Origin: Levilactobacillus zymae
Lineage (GTDB): Bacteria; Bacillota; Bacilli; Lactobacillales; Lactobacillaceae
Assembly (NCBI RefSeq): GCF_032190635.1
Contig: NZ_JAVLAS010000001.1
Span: forward strand, 310,001-374,000
Direction of reading: 5' to 3'
Length of the DNA: 64,000 nucleotides
The notes under the pieces: model-generated
Databases searched by the model: none
Told to the model about the DNA's origin: nothing
What the model saw: only the letters and a program-made list of their open reading frames with translations
In this document: one piece after another, positions 26,837 to 35,083 of the stretch
How positions within the stretch are numbered: position 1 is the first letter of the stretch
Layout of the letters: every line of letters starts with the position of its first letter
Translations under genes and position numbers: made by a program

Positions 26837-27472
26837 ATGAACGTTCCTATTAAAAATTTTATCTTTGACATCGACGGTACCCTGATCGATACCTATCAGA
26901 TGTACATGCCCGCTTTAGCTCAAGTGGTGGCCCCCTTAGGAATTCGCCTGACGGCCGCCGACCTACGGCTACTCTATGGTGTTTCGGCCGCCGACGCGCT
27001 GCAAGCGCTAGCCGTGCCCCGAAACCAGATGACGGCTGTTGAACGGGACTGGCTACGGACCGCCTACCAACACGTCGACCAGGTCAAGGTGTTTGCGGGG
27101 GTCGCCACGACCATTCAGCGCTTGGCGCAAACGGCAGGCACCCAATTAGCCATCGTAACGTCGAAACATCGGCACGAATACGAACAGTACTTTGCCCACC
27201 GGTACGCGTTCGCCCGGAATTTCGCGGTGGTGGTCACGGCCGACGATACCCGGCAACATAAACCCCATCCTGCTCCGTTACAGCTAGCCTTGCGGCGGTT
27301 ACAGGCGACGCCCGCGGCAAGCCTTTACGTGGGCGACATGCCCACGGATCTGGCGGCCGCGCACGCCGCGGGGATGCGTTTTGCGGGGGCGGATTATGGT
27401 AGCGTGGTACCGCGAAAACTCGCGTTAGCCGACATCCATTTAGCCAGTCCGACCGATTTATTGAAATGCTGA
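26837..27472 (+). CDS. HAD-superfamily hydrolase (phosphoglycolate phosphatase-like)
   Basis: The 211-residue phosphatase begins MNVPIKNFIFDIDGTLIDTY, with the nucleophile and acid Asp pair (DIDGT), a helical cap, motif II (LAIVTSK), motif III Lys (ADDTRQHKPHP) and motif IV (LYVGDMPTDLAAAHAAG). The start at 26837 is chosen because AATGAGGAGGAAGACC lies just before it. It is divergent to the LacI-type gene and shares its operator region, so the substrate could be a phosphorylated intermediate of the same polyol route. Confidence 0.88.
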   Translation: MNVPIKNFIFDIDGTLIDTYQMYMPALAQVVAPLGIRLTAADLRLLYGVSAADALQALAVPRNQMTAVERDWLRTAYQHVDQVKVFAGVATTIQRLAQTAGTQLAIVTSKHRHEYEQYFAHRYAFARNFAVVVTADDTRQHKPHPAPLQLALRRLQATPAASLYVGDMPTDLAAAHAAGMRFAGADYGSVVPRKLALADIHLASPTDLLKC

Positions 27473-27482
27473 GACGCTAAAT

Positions 27483-27512
27483 CCGTGGCCCCCAAATAGG
27501 GAAGCCACGGCT
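27483..27512. terminator. Weak terminator between convergent genes
   Basis: CCGTGGC and GCCACGG form a 7-bp stem around a CCCCAAATAGGG inner stem; the T run is short (CTTT). Confidence 0.4.
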
Positions 27513-27560
27513 TTGGTGTTGAAACGTATGTCAAGGGGCAGCTGGATTTGCCTTTTGTCC

Positions 27561-28289
27561 TTAGTGCAGAAGCGGCACAATCCACGTGGTCCAGGCCCAC
27601 GAGATGGGCATGACGACCACCATGATCGGAATCATGTCGGGGGTGGGGAACATTTTAATGCGGGCGATTCGAAAGCCACTCGCCAGCATCAAGACCCCGC
27701 CGGCCGCCTTAAAGTCTAAGATCATATCCGGGGTGGTCAGGGGCACGACCAGGTGGGCGATGGAAAAAATCAGCATGAGGACCACGAAAAAGGGCACGGC
27801 AATCAGCGAGACCACGGCGCCCAGGTTCGCTCCGAAAATAATGGCACAGAAGAAGTCGAGAATCGACTTCGAAATCAGGATGCTGGGGTCGCCGTTCATC
27901 CCCTCGATCAAGGTCCCGTAGATCCCCGTTCCGCTGGCACAGAAGAGGACGATGACGGTGACCATCGACGCGTCGAACACGGGTTTATCCAGCTGAGACG
28001 TGGGTTGAAAGAACCGGGAGATGAAGTGCTGCATGGCCTCGGCCCCGCGGGTGATCAGGGTACCCAGGTGAATGAGTAGCCCGATGATGGTCCCGATAAT
28101 CACGGCAAAGGTCACGGCCGCCAGGTTCTTGAGGGGCGCGATGGCGTAGATCCCCATGGTGATGGAGCAGATACTAAAGGCCAGGTTGAGGTTGTCTTTA
28201 AACGCCGCCGACATCCGCTGGCCGCCCAGCGCCCCCACGATGCCCCCCAGCAGAATGGCACAGGTATTGGTGATAATTCCAATGGGCAT
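27561..28289 (-). CDS. DUF554 membrane protein
   Basis: The 242-residue integral membrane protein begins MPIGIITNTCAILLGGIVGA and contains LAFSICSITMGIYAI and repeated hydrophobic helices, matching the DUF554 (YdfK/YqgA) family. It is probably a transporter or channel-like protein, but no substrate is known. The last residues WTTWIVPLLH are typical. The divergent neighbour is a LysR regulator (28408), which may control it. Confidence 0.88.
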   Translation of the reverse strand: MPIGIITNTCAILLGGIVGALGGQRMSAAFKDNLNLAFSICSITMGIYAIAPLKNLAAVTFAVIIGTIIGLLIHLGTLITRGAEAMQHFISRFFQPTSQLDKPVFDASMVTVIVLFCASGTGIYGTLIEGMNGDPSILISKSILDFFCAIIFGANLGAVVSLIAVPFFVVLMLIFSIAHLVVPLTTPDMILDFKAAGGVLMLASGFRIARIKMFPTPDMIPIMVVVMPISWAWTTWIVPLLH

Positions 28290-28407
28290 AGCTGAAGCCT
28301 CCTATCCTAGATTAGCGAACAAGGCTTAGTCTAGCGGTGGCGGCCGCCGGGAACAATTCCAATTTTGTGTTAAACTATGCTCATGACGAATAGTGAGAGG
28401 GGACACG

Positions 28408-29304
28408 GTGGATACTAGAAAATTAGCGGTCTTTGTGGACTTGGCAGAGACCTTAAACTACAGTCAAAGTGCCGAGCGGTTGTTTCTATCCCAGTCGACC
28501 ATTTCTAAGGACATCCTGGCCTTGGAGCAGGAGTGGCGGGTCAAATTGGTGGTGCGCGCCCACCGGCAGATTCATTTGACGCGGGCGGGCCGGCTGATCT
28601 TGCCGCAGGTTAAACGAGTCCTGCAACGGGAGACCGAGCTGACCCAGGCCATCGAGCAGCGGTTCTGGCAACGTGAACGGCCGTTGGTGATTCAGGGCTT
28701 GTCGTCATTGCCACAGTACCGGGCCTTTCAGATCCTGACCCGGTTCACCCGGCACTATCCGGAGGTTCAATTGACCTTTAAGGAAGCCAGCCAGGACCAT
28801 CTGGCCCACGCGTTGGACCAGAAAAACGTCGATATCGTCTTCACCCGGTTGTTAACGCCGCCCCCGACCACCTACCAGACACTGGTGAGTGATCGCGACC
28901 AGGCCGTGGTGTTGATGACCAAGGACCACCCGTTGGCCCAGCAGGCGGCGGTGACCCCGGCGATGTTGCGGGGCGAACCGCTTCTCTTGCAACGTGACAC
29001 CATCAGTCCAACCCATCCCCTGTACGCGGTTTTGCAGGAACTGGGCACCCAGCCCCAACTGACCTACGACGGCCAGCGTCCCGAATTGTTCCTGACGCTA
29101 TTGAACCAGGGGGCGGGAATCGCCGTGGGGATGAGTCAGGCCTTTGACTACGCGGCGTACCCTAACATCTGTGCGGTGCCGCTGCGCCCGCAGATCACCA
29201 GTCAGCTGGCCTTCTTAAAGCAGGCAGACAATTCGGCGGCCGTGGCCCAGTTGTTTTGGCGCTTTGCCACGCAAGAACTGCGTGAGGAGCCGCAACCCGA
29301 ATAG
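28408..29304 (+). CDS. LysR-family transcriptional regulator
   Basis: The 298-residue regulator uses GTG at 28408 (RBS GAGAGGGG) rather than the GTG 15 nt upstream. The winged helix reads VFVDLAETLNYSQSAERLFL and SQSTISKDILALEQEW. The remaining ~210 residues form the substrate-binding domain (PLVIQGLSSLPQYRAFQILT). It is divergent to DUF554, about 100 bp away, so it may regulate that gene. A strong terminator overlapping a parS-like site follows. Confidence 0.9.
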   Translation: MDTRKLAVFVDLAETLNYSQSAERLFLSQSTISKDILALEQEWRVKLVVRAHRQIHLTRAGRLILPQVKRVLQRETELTQAIEQRFWQRERPLVIQGLSSLPQYRAFQILTRFTRHYPEVQLTFKEASQDHLAHALDQKNVDIVFTRLLTPPPTTYQTLVSDRDQAVVLMTKDHPLAQQAAVTPAMLRGEPLLLQRDTISPTHPLYAVLQELGTQPQLTYDGQRPELFLTLLNQGAGIAVGMSQAFDYAAYPNICAVPLRPQITSQLAFLKQADNSAAVAQLFWRFATQELREEPQPE

Positions 29305-29313
29305 ATAATTCAA

Positions 29314-29353
29314 AAACACCGCCAATTCTTCGTGCAAAAGAATTGGCGGTGTT
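29314..29353. terminator. Bidirectional terminator
   Basis: AAACACCGCCAATTCTT and AAGAATTGGCGGTGTTT form a 17-bp stem. Its last four bases are also the first bases of parS-like site 2. Confidence 0.9.
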
Positions 29354-29365
29354 TCACGTGGAACA
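29350..29365. promoter_or_regulatory. parS-like ParB/Spo0J binding site 2 (perfect consensus)
   Basis: TGTTTCACGTGGAACA; its complement TGTTCCACGTGAAACA fits the Bacillus subtilis parS consensus TGTTNCACGTGAAACA at all 16 positions. Confidence 0.8.
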
Positions 29366-29409
29366 GTCGGGAAAGCCGTAATGTTACGGTTGGGTGGTGT
29401 CTGTCAGTC

Positions 29410-30099
29410 TTACTTTGCCAGTGCGGCCAGGACCAGCCGGGCCACCGCCGTGGCGGAGAAAGGATTTTGACCGGTGATCAGTTGACCGTCCTGAACGGCG
29501 TACTCCCGGTAAGCCCGGCGTTGACGGAAATTAGCGCCGTGGGCCTCGGCCACCTGACGGTTCAGGAAGGGGACGACCCGGCGTTTGCCGGCCAGCAGTT
29601 CCTCGGTGTGGGTGAACCCGGTAATGGTCTTCCCCGCAATCAGGTAGTGGCCGGCGTCGTCGGTGACGTTCAAGAGTCCGGCGACCCCGTGACAAACGGA
29701 AGTGACTAGCCCACCCTGGTGGTAGATTTGGCGGGTGAGGTTCTGTAGCGCCGGATCGTCCGGGAAGTCCCACATCACGCCGTGGCCGCCGGTGAAGTAG
29801 ATGGCCGCGTAGTCGTGCGGGTCGACTTGGCTGGGCGCAAGCGAAGCCGTCAATGCCCGGTATTGAAAGTCGGCACTTTCATACACGCGCATGCTGGCCG
29901 CCGTGGTGTACCGGGCGCCCATGCTGCGGGGATCTAGGGGGACGAAGCCGCCCCGGGGGCTGACGTAGTCGATAGCGTAACCGGCCGCTTGGAGGGGGGC
30001 CACAAATTCGGTTGCTTCACCCAACCAGAGACCGGTCGCGTCGTGAGTGCCGGCATAGTGGGTGGTGTTAGTGAGAACCACGAGGATTTTACTTGTCAT
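29410..30099 (-). CDS. DJ-1/PfpI family protein (HchA-like glyoxalase or chaperone)
   Basis: The 229-residue type 1 glutamine-amidotransferase-like protein has the nucleophile elbow GGLVTSVCHGVAGLLN (Cys ~136) and an upstream acidic residue in GLWLGEATEFVAP, as in HchA-like class I DJ-1 proteins. Members hydrate methylglyoxal to lactate or repair glycated molecules. It is third in a minus-strand operon behind a quinone oxidoreductase-like gene and a small membrane protein, under a probable ArsR-type repressor. Confidence 0.88.
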   Translation of the reverse strand: MTSKILVVLTNTTHYAGTHDATGLWLGEATEFVAPLQAAGYAIDYVSPRGGFVPLDPRSMGARYTTAASMRVYESADFQYRALTASLAPSQVDPHDYAAIYFTGGHGVMWDFPDDPALQNLTRQIYHQGGLVTSVCHGVAGLLNVTDDAGHYLIAGKTITGFTHTEELLAGKRRVVPFLNRQVAEAHGANFRQRRAYREYAVQDGQLITGQNPFSATAVARLVLAALAK

Positions 30100-30114
30100 C
30101 AGAAAACCTGCTTT

Positions 30115-30600
30115 CTAAAGGGATTCATCGGTGAGGGCGGCGAAGCGAACGGCGTTTTCTAGGAGAATGGCGACCGTGAGAACCAGACCAAATCCAATCA
30201 ATATGGGAAGTGCCGGAATGCGCTGCGCCGCTAAGCTGGTGGCTAAGCCGATGATCAAGGCCAGTTGCCAGAAGGTCGCGGCGTGATAGGCGAGTGTTTG
30301 GATAAAGCGCCGGAAGTCCTGGGCAGCGGTCATGCGTTGCCGGAGCTTGGTGAGACGTTGGCCCAGGACGCGAATACCGACCACGCCACTGACAAACATG
30401 AGGGCCCATACCAATAACGTCAGTCCCCAGCTGATGGGGTGTAACCAGCACCATAGGAGCAGGGCCACGCCGTAACTAAGCGTGGCGGTCAGGAGCATTT
30501 CGAGAGTGACGGCGCCATGTGATGGGTGTCGGTCGGTCAACCGGCGGGCTAAACTCACCGCGAGGAGGTTGACGACCAGGATACTAACTAGGATAAGCAT
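30115..30600 (-). CDS. Small integral membrane protein, unknown function
   Basis: The 161-residue protein has about five hydrophobic segments (starting LILVSILVVNLLAVSLARRL) and a basic cytoplasmic loop (QRLTKLRQRMTAAQDFRRFI). I do not recognise the family. It starts 3 nt after the oxidoreductase stop and ends 15 nt before the DJ-1 start, so it is co-transcribed and translationally coupled with both. Confidence 0.75.
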   Translation of the reverse strand: MLILVSILVVNLLAVSLARRLTDRHPSHGAVTLEMLLTATLSYGVALLLWCWLHPISWGLTLLVWALMFVSGVVGIRVLGQRLTKLRQRMTAAQDFRRFIQTLAYHAATFWQLALIIGLATSLAAQRIPALPILIGFGLVLTVAILLENAVRFAALTDESL

Positions 30601-30603
30601 GGG

Positions 30604-31632
30604 TTAGTCCGCCTCGCTTTCAGCAATTTTCAGGATGATCTTGCCCACGGCCTGGCCAGCGTGGGAGTAGTCCAACGCCTGGTTGATCAGGCTAAACGGC
30701 ACCACCCGGTCGATCACGGGCGTCACGCTGCCGGCTTCGACCAGCTGCGCGAGCTGCGTCAACTGTGCGCCGCTGGGTTGCATGAAGAGGAAGGTGTAGG
30801 TGGCGTGGTGTTGTTTTTCTAAACGGGTCAGTTGTCGGGTCACCCAGCCAAAGGCTAGTCGTTTCCACCAAGCCACGCCGTAAGCCTTGCCGAAACGGGC
30901 GTTGGGCAGGCCGGCGATGCTGACCACCTGACCGCCGGGCTTGATAATCTGAAAGGCGTCGGCGAGGGTCTGCCCACCACGAGTATCGAAGACCGCGTCG
31001 TAGTCCGTCAACACGTCGGCGAAGTTGGTGGTGTGGTAGTCGATGATGAGGTCCGCCCCCAGCGACTTGACCAAGTCGAAGTTTGCCGGTGAAGTGGTGG
31101 TGGCCACGTAGGCACCCAGGTGCTTGGCTAGCTGGATGGCGATGGTGCCGATGCCCCCGGAGCCGCCCTGAATCAGGACCTTTTGGCCGGGTTGCAACGC
31201 CATGATGTCGTGGAGGGCTTGGTAGCTGGTGAGACCTACCAGTGGCAGGGCCGCGGCTTCCTCGAAGCTGAGGTTGCGGAGCTTACGCGCAATATCGCCC
31301 TGGTCGACGGCGAGGTATTCCGCGAAGGTCCCGATGCGGTCTTTCTGGACGCGACCGAACACCGCGTCACCTACCGCAAAATCGTGGACGGCGCTCCCCA
31401 CGGCGGTGATGGTGCCGGCAAAGTCGCTGCCCATAATGAGCGGCAGATCGTATTTAAGAAGCATTTTTAACCCGCCGTCCTTGGTCTTGAGGTCGATGGG
31501 GTTGATACTGGCCGCGACGATCCGCACCAACACGTCGTTAGGACGGATCTGGGGACGGGGAACTTGTTTTAGCGTGGGGTGGGGTTGCCGGTAGGCGTCG
31601 ATGACGGCGGCTTGCATGGTAGTGGTTGACAT
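30604..31632 (-). CDS. Zinc-free alcohol dehydrogenase-like NADPH:quinone oxidoreductase
   Basis: The 342-residue MDR-superfamily protein has the GroES-like N-terminus (PNDVLVRIVAASINPIDLKT, YDLPLIMGSDFAGTITAVGS) and the NADP Rossmann motif VLIQGGSGGIGTIAIQLAKH. The Cys zinc ligands are absent, as in quinone reductases. It is first in an operon with a membrane protein and DJ-1. The 170-bp divergent region to the ArsR gene contains matching operators. Confidence 0.92.
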   Translation of the reverse strand: MSTTTMQAAVIDAYRQPHPTLKQVPRPQIRPNDVLVRIVAASINPIDLKTKDGGLKMLLKYDLPLIMGSDFAGTITAVGSAVHDFAVGDAVFGRVQKDRIGTFAEYLAVDQGDIARKLRNLSFEEAAALPLVGLTSYQALHDIMALQPGQKVLIQGGSGGIGTIAIQLAKHLGAYVATTTSPANFDLVKSLGADLIIDYHTTNFADVLTDYDAVFDTRGGQTLADAFQIIKPGGQVVSIAGLPNARFGKAYGVAWWKRLAFGWVTRQLTRLEKQHHATYTFLFMQPSGAQLTQLAQLVEAGSVTPVIDRVVPFSLINQALDYSHAGQAVGKIILKIAESEAD

Positions 31633-31661
31633 GAGAAAACTCCTTTTGTAGTTTGTTTTGT

Positions 31662-31685
31662 TGGTTTAAACTCGTGAACTTACGA
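31662..31685. promoter_or_regulatory. Candidate ArsR operator upstream of the oxidoreductase operon
   Basis: On the minus strand TTCGTAAGTT and GTTTAAACC half-sites lie six bases apart. They are the same half-sites as in the operators at 31759 and 32144. A further GGTTTAAGAATG occurs at 31704. Confidence 0.6.
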
Positions 31686-31729
31686 AAATGAGTTTAGTTC
31701 ATTGGTTTAAGAATGTCAACTAAGATTGT

Positions 31730-31776
31730 TTGACAAATTTGGTTACTCGGTGTTTAATGGTTTAAAAGTACGAACC
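31730..31776 (+). promoter_or_regulatory. ArsR-type gene promoter with overlapping operator
   Basis: TTGACA (31730-31735), 17-bp spacer, TTTAAT (31753-31758). The interrupted dyad GGTTTAAAAGTACGAACC (31759-31776) follows immediately, covering the likely transcription start, so self-repression is expected. Confidence 0.78.
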
Positions 31777-31803
31777 TAGATTTGATAGAAAGGACTGACT
31801 GTA

Positions 31804-32118
31804 ATGGCTGAACAAACCCTGGATATTTTTAAGGCTGGCGCCCCGATCTTTGCGATGTTGCAAGACGAGAACCGGCAACAGATTTTAGTCATGTTATGCA
31901 AGAACGGTGAAATGACGGTCAACCAAATCACGGACCGTCTCGCGTTATCCCGGCCGGCCGTGTCCCATCACTTGAAGTTGATGTTGGACGCGGGTATCCT
32001 CGCGGTGAACAAGACCGGGATCGAACGGTACTACCGCGCCAACATGGGGGACGCCCTCAACCTGTTGAAGCGCTTGACCGCCTCGCTAGAAGCCGACCTA
32101 CAAGATGAAACCGACTAA
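31804..32118 (+). CDS. ArsR-family winged-helix repressor
   Basis: The 104-residue repressor carries NRQQILVMLCKNGEMTVNQI and LALSRPAVSHHLKLMLDAGI (recognition helix). It lacks the ELCVCDL metal site; a Cys (in VMLCKNG) may act as a redox or electrophile sensor (inference). It is flanked on both sides by enzymes for quinones and electrophiles and by three related operator-like sites, and is the probable master repressor of this cluster. A short hairpin (AAACCG...CGGTTTT) follows its stop. Confidence 0.9.
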   Translation: MAEQTLDIFKAGAPIFAMLQDENRQQILVMLCKNGEMTVNQITDRLALSRPAVSHHLKLMLDAGILAVNKTGIERYYRANMGDALNLLKRLTASLEADLQDETD

Positions 32119-32143
32119 GCCGGTTTTATTTTTTGATTTTGAT

Positions 32144-32160
32144 GTTCGTAAGTTTAAACC
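32144..32160. promoter_or_regulatory. ArsR operator upstream of the OYE gene
   Basis: GTTCGTAAGTTTAAACC; with the preceding T it matches the complement of the operator at 31759 at 15 of 18 positions. It lies 22 nt before the OYE start, so the OYE gene is probably in the same regulon. Confidence 0.72.
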
Positions 32161-32181
32161 TATAAGAAAGAGGACTTTGAA

Positions 32182-33399
32182 ATGACCACTAATCTTTTAT
32201 TTGAACCCCTAGAACTCCCCAACGGAACGGTCTTAAAGAACCGGTTCGTCAAGCCGGCCATGAGTGAACTTTTAGGCGACGCACAATTCCGGCCCACCGC
32301 CGCCATTAGCCATCTGTATCAGCGCTGGGCCGCGGGCGGTACCGGCCTCCTGATCACGGGTAACGTGATGGTGGACCCCACGGCTTTGGGCGAGAAGGGC
32401 AACATCGTGATCGAGGGTTACCGGGATTTGCCCCAACTAAAACGCTGGGCCGCGGCGGGAAGCCGGAATGGTGCCCAGACCTGGGTCCAGCTTAACCATC
32501 CGGGCCGCCAGTCCCCCAAACATCTCAGTTCGCATCCGGTGGCGCCTAGCGCCGTCCCGTTGACGGGCGATAACGCCTTTGCCTTTAACCCGCCCCGGGC
32601 TCTGACCGTCCGGGAGATTCACGACATCGTACACCGGTTTGCGACGGCTGCGCTGGTGGTGCAAGCCGCCGGGTTTGGTGGGGTGGAGATTCACGCCGCC
32701 CACGGCTACCTGCTTAGCCAGTTTTTGTCGCCCAGCGCCAACGTCCGCACGGATCAGTACGGCGGTTCGCTGACTAACCGGATGCGGATTATCGAGGAAA
32801 TCTATCACGCCATTCGCGCCAAGGTCGGCCCTAAATTTCCCATCGGGCTGAAAATCAATTCGTCGGACTTTCGGGACGGGGGCTTCAGCGAGGCCGACTC
32901 CCTGCAGGTGATTCACCGGATGGCGGATCTGGGGGTGGACCTGATCGAAGTGTCGGGTGGTAATTACGAAAATACCATGGTTCAGGGCAGTAATCGTGGC
33001 GGGGCCCTCTTTATCGACTACGCGGCCAAGGCTAAGCAGGGGTTAACCGCCCCCATCTTATTGACCGGTGGCTTTCGTAGTCTGGACGGGATGACCCAGG
33101 CCGTGGCGAACGGCAAAACGGATTTGGTGGGGTTGGCCCGGGCGATTGCGCTGATGCCGGACCTGCCGCACCGCGCGGCTACGGGGCAGTTCGACGCCAT
33201 CGATATTACCCGGTTGAGTACCGGGATTCGCGCGTTAGACCGCCGAGTTGGCTCGTACGTGGGGGTCAGCTATTACGAGATGCAGATGGCCCGCTTGGCG
33301 CAGGGCAAACCCGTCCGCCGCACCAAGAACGCGTGGGTACCGCTGGGGTACGCGTTACGTACGCAGGGCCCGTCGTTTTTGACCCCGCGGCGGGCGTAA
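32182..33399 (+). CDS. Old Yellow Enzyme-family NADH:flavin oxidoreductase
   Basis: The 405-residue FMN enzyme reduces activated C=C bonds (enones, quinones, nitro compounds). Seen are LFEPLELPNGTVLKNRFVKP (FMN/N-term), the substrate/FMN loop HAAHGYLLSQFLSPSANVRT DQYGG split over ~172-195, and the phosphate-binding LTGGFRSLDGM. The NADH oxidase-like Fe-S domain is absent. RBS AAAGAGG precedes the ATG. It is the plus-strand arm of the ArsR-controlled electrophile-defence cluster. Confidence 0.92.
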   Translation: MTTNLLFEPLELPNGTVLKNRFVKPAMSELLGDAQFRPTAAISHLYQRWAAGGTGLLITGNVMVDPTALGEKGNIVIEGYRDLPQLKRWAAAGSRNGAQTWVQLNHPGRQSPKHLSSHPVAPSAVPLTGDNAFAFNPPRALTVREIHDIVHRFATAALVVQAAGFGGVEIHAAHGYLLSQFLSPSANVRTDQYGGSLTNRMRIIEEIYHAIRAKVGPKFPIGLKINSSDFRDGGFSEADSLQVIHRMADLGVDLIEVSGGNYENTMVQGSNRGGALFIDYAAKAKQGLTAPILLTGGFRSLDGMTQAVANGKTDLVGLARAIALMPDLPHRAATGQFDAIDITRLSTGIRALDRRVGSYVGVSYYEMQMARLAQGKPVRRTKNAWVPLGYALRTQGPSFLTPRRA

Positions 33400-33517
33400 G
33401 GTTGGGCGTCTAATTCACGGCGGACTTCCTAAGTTGCGGATGCGAGGACGGCGCGGCACCGGTGCAGAACGGAATACGGACTACTTGTTTTAGGGTGATT
33501 TTTAAGCGTAAAACGAC

Positions 33518-33551
33518 AAAGAAGCATTGGCGATTGGGCCAATGCTTCTTT
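33518..33551. terminator. Bidirectional terminator
   Basis: AAAGAAGCATTGGC and GGCCAATGCTTCTTT form a 14-bp stem between the OYE gene and the convergent secreted protein gene. Confidence 0.88.
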
Positions 33552-33570
33552 TAATAGGTATATTGATCGT

Positions 33571-34008
33571 TTAGCGTTTGTAAAAAATTCCGTTACCGTC
33601 GGTGCGTCCTTGGACCTGCTTAAAGGCAATCTTGTGATGATTGTAAACTTTGAACTTAAAGGTGATTTTAAAGCCCTTTTGCGGGGCGTTATTGTATTCG
33701 CGACCGGTAATCGTGTAGGTTGTTTTACCGGTCTTTTTGTAGTGCAGTTTAGCCGAGAAATTGGGATCTTTAGGGGGCAATCCCGGGGTGTTGACCAGGG
33801 ACTTAGCCTTGATGTTCAGGCTGGCGTATCCCGTATACTTATACTGCTTGATGGTCTGTTTCTTACCACGCCAATGGCCACGCAGGACCTTGGGGGTACC
33901 TGAATGCCAGGTTGCGGCGTGGGCGGTTGCGGTGGTCGTCAAAGAAGCGGCCAGTGGAAAGCTTAAGGCAAGGGTTGCTACAAAAATGGTTCTTTTTAGA
34001 TTGATCAC
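33571..34008 (-). CDS. Small secreted protein, AATWH(S/T)GTPK family, copy 1
   Basis: The start is taken as GTG at 34008, eight bases after AGAAGGAG; the GTG nine bases upstream is too close to that RBS. The 145-residue product has a signal peptide ending TATAHA, then ATWHSGTPKVLRGHWRGKKQ and a Lys/Tyr-rich beta-like chain. The motif ATWH(S/T)GTPK(V/A)LRG recurs right after the signal cleavage site in the protein at 54604, so the two are distant paralogues. Function unknown; probably cell-wall associated. Confidence 0.78.
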   Translation of the reverse strand: MINLKRTIFVATLALSFPLAASLTTTATAHAATWHSGTPKVLRGHWRGKKQTIKQYKYTGYASLNIKAKSLVNTPGLPPKDPNFSAKLHYKKTGKTTYTITGREYNNAPQKGFKITFKFKVYNHHKIAFKQVQGRTDGNGIFYKR

Positions 34009-34112
34009 AAAATCCACTCCTTCTGTGGTTTAGTATTGGGCTATTTGGAAAATTAATCAAGACCATTCACCAGTTAGCTGACCCTAAACCAAAGACCGGA
34101 GGAAAATCAGCG

Positions 34113-34144
34113 CACAAAAAAACCGCAATGTGGCAACATTGCGG
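34113..34144 (-). terminator. Terminator of the membrane protein/XRE operon
   Basis: Read on the minus strand, GCCGCAATGTTGCCACATTG CGG folds as an 11-bp stem followed by TTTTTTT. Confidence 0.85.
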
Positions 34145-34262
34145 CTAGATACGTTGGGAACTCCTCGGTGAATCCTTGGAATGAAGAAGTTCCGCATCTA
34201 AGAGTATACCATACCTGCAACCGATTCTAACCAAGAATCCTAACTTTTTAACGGGACGGGGG

Positions 34263-34703
34263 TTAGTCCTGGTCGTAGTGGTTCCACAGCCAGAGGTATT
34301 GCCCGTTGGTGAAGAGCAGATACAGCCAGACCAATCCCAGCAGGACCTGTCCAAATCGTTGTGTGGCCAGGCCGAAGTTCATTAGCAGGAAGATGACCAC
34401 TAACAGCCCGTAGAGAAAGTAGGTGTTGCCCATCATAATGGCCGAATGAACCTTGAGGGCGATTGCCCGTTCCCGTTCGTCGCTGACCCAGTACAGCCCC
34501 TTATAGGATTTAACGTCCAGGCGCCGTTGCAGCACCCAAAGCATGATGAAGATCCCGATTACTAACACTAAATCTAACCCCAAGATTAGGGAGTGGCTCT
34601 GAAACAGGCCGCCGAAAGTAGTGATCATTAGTGCGGCAATCACGATCAGAAAAAAGGTATTACTCCAGAATGTCACGCGCACGATGCGTTTTGCTCGACT
34701 CAT
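34263..34703 (-). CDS. Small membrane protein paired with an XRE regulator
   Basis: The 146-residue protein has four hydrophobic segments (TFFLIVIAALMITTFGGLF; LVLVIGIFIMLWVLQRRL; YFLYGLLVVIFLLMNFGLA; VLLGLVWLYLLFTNGQYLWL) and the sequence WVSDERERAIALKVHSAIM. DUF2178/DUF3796-like membrane proteins with this architecture are typically co-expressed with a small XRE protein. Its start overlaps the XRE stop (ATGA). Role unknown; signalling or stress control of the regulator is one possibility. Confidence 0.78.
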   Translation of the reverse strand: MSRAKRIVRVTFWSNTFFLIVIAALMITTFGGLFQSHSLILGLDLVLVIGIFIMLWVLQRRLDVKSYKGLYWVSDERERAIALKVHSAIMMGNTYFLYGLLVVIFLLMNFGLATQRFGQVLLGLVWLYLLFTNGQYLWLWNHYDQD

Positions 34704-34903
34704 TGATGATCCTCCCCTTGATTGAACAGCTCATCCACCGTGGTCTCCAGCACCGCCGCTAACTTGAAGGCTAACGATAACGATGGATCATACTTGTCGT
34801 TTTCGATTGCGTTGATGGTTTGGCGCGTCACGGCCGTTAACGCCGCGAGGTCCGCCTGCGATAGCTTACGTTGCTTGCGCCGACTCGCAATGGTATTTTG
34901 CAT
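34700..34903 (-). CDS. Small XRE-family HTH regulator
   Basis: The 67-residue protein consists almost wholly of a Cro/CI-like helix-turn-helix (ASRRKQRKLSQADLAALTAV, TRQTINAIENDKYDPSLSLA), ending in TVDELFNQGEDHQ. ATG at 34903 is preferred over the upstream GTG because AAGGA lies 10 nt before it. YozG-type regulators of this size pair with a following membrane protein, as seen here. Confidence 0.88.
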   Translation of the reverse strand: MQNTIASRRKQRKLSQADLAALTAVTRQTINAIENDKYDPSLSLAFKLAAVLETTVDELFNQGEDHQ

Positions 34904-35052
34904 CCTACTCACGTCCTTATGTCAAACATCTTTTACAATTTAAGTAAAACATATTTGACATTTTGGTGCAAGAAAATCCGCTTACAAAATTAATGATGAT
35001 GATGCCTTGTGTTGAGCGGAGCGTTAAGTTATATTTGAAGATAGGGTTTACA

Positions 35053-35064
35053 TAAAACGTTTTA
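35053..35064. promoter_or_regulatory. 12-bp palindrome upstream of the RpiB-like gene
   Basis: TAAAACGTTTTA lies 19 nt before the start codon. It resembles a LacI/CcpA-type half-site around CG, but the outer bases do not match a full cre site. Confidence 0.4.
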
Positions 35065-35083
35065 CTAAGAAGGAGACGCAGAC

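Noticed and set aside
35053..35064. CcpA cre site before the RpiB-like gene
   Set aside because: The core AAACGTTT fits but the outer TG..CA bases do not; kept only as an unassigned palindrome.
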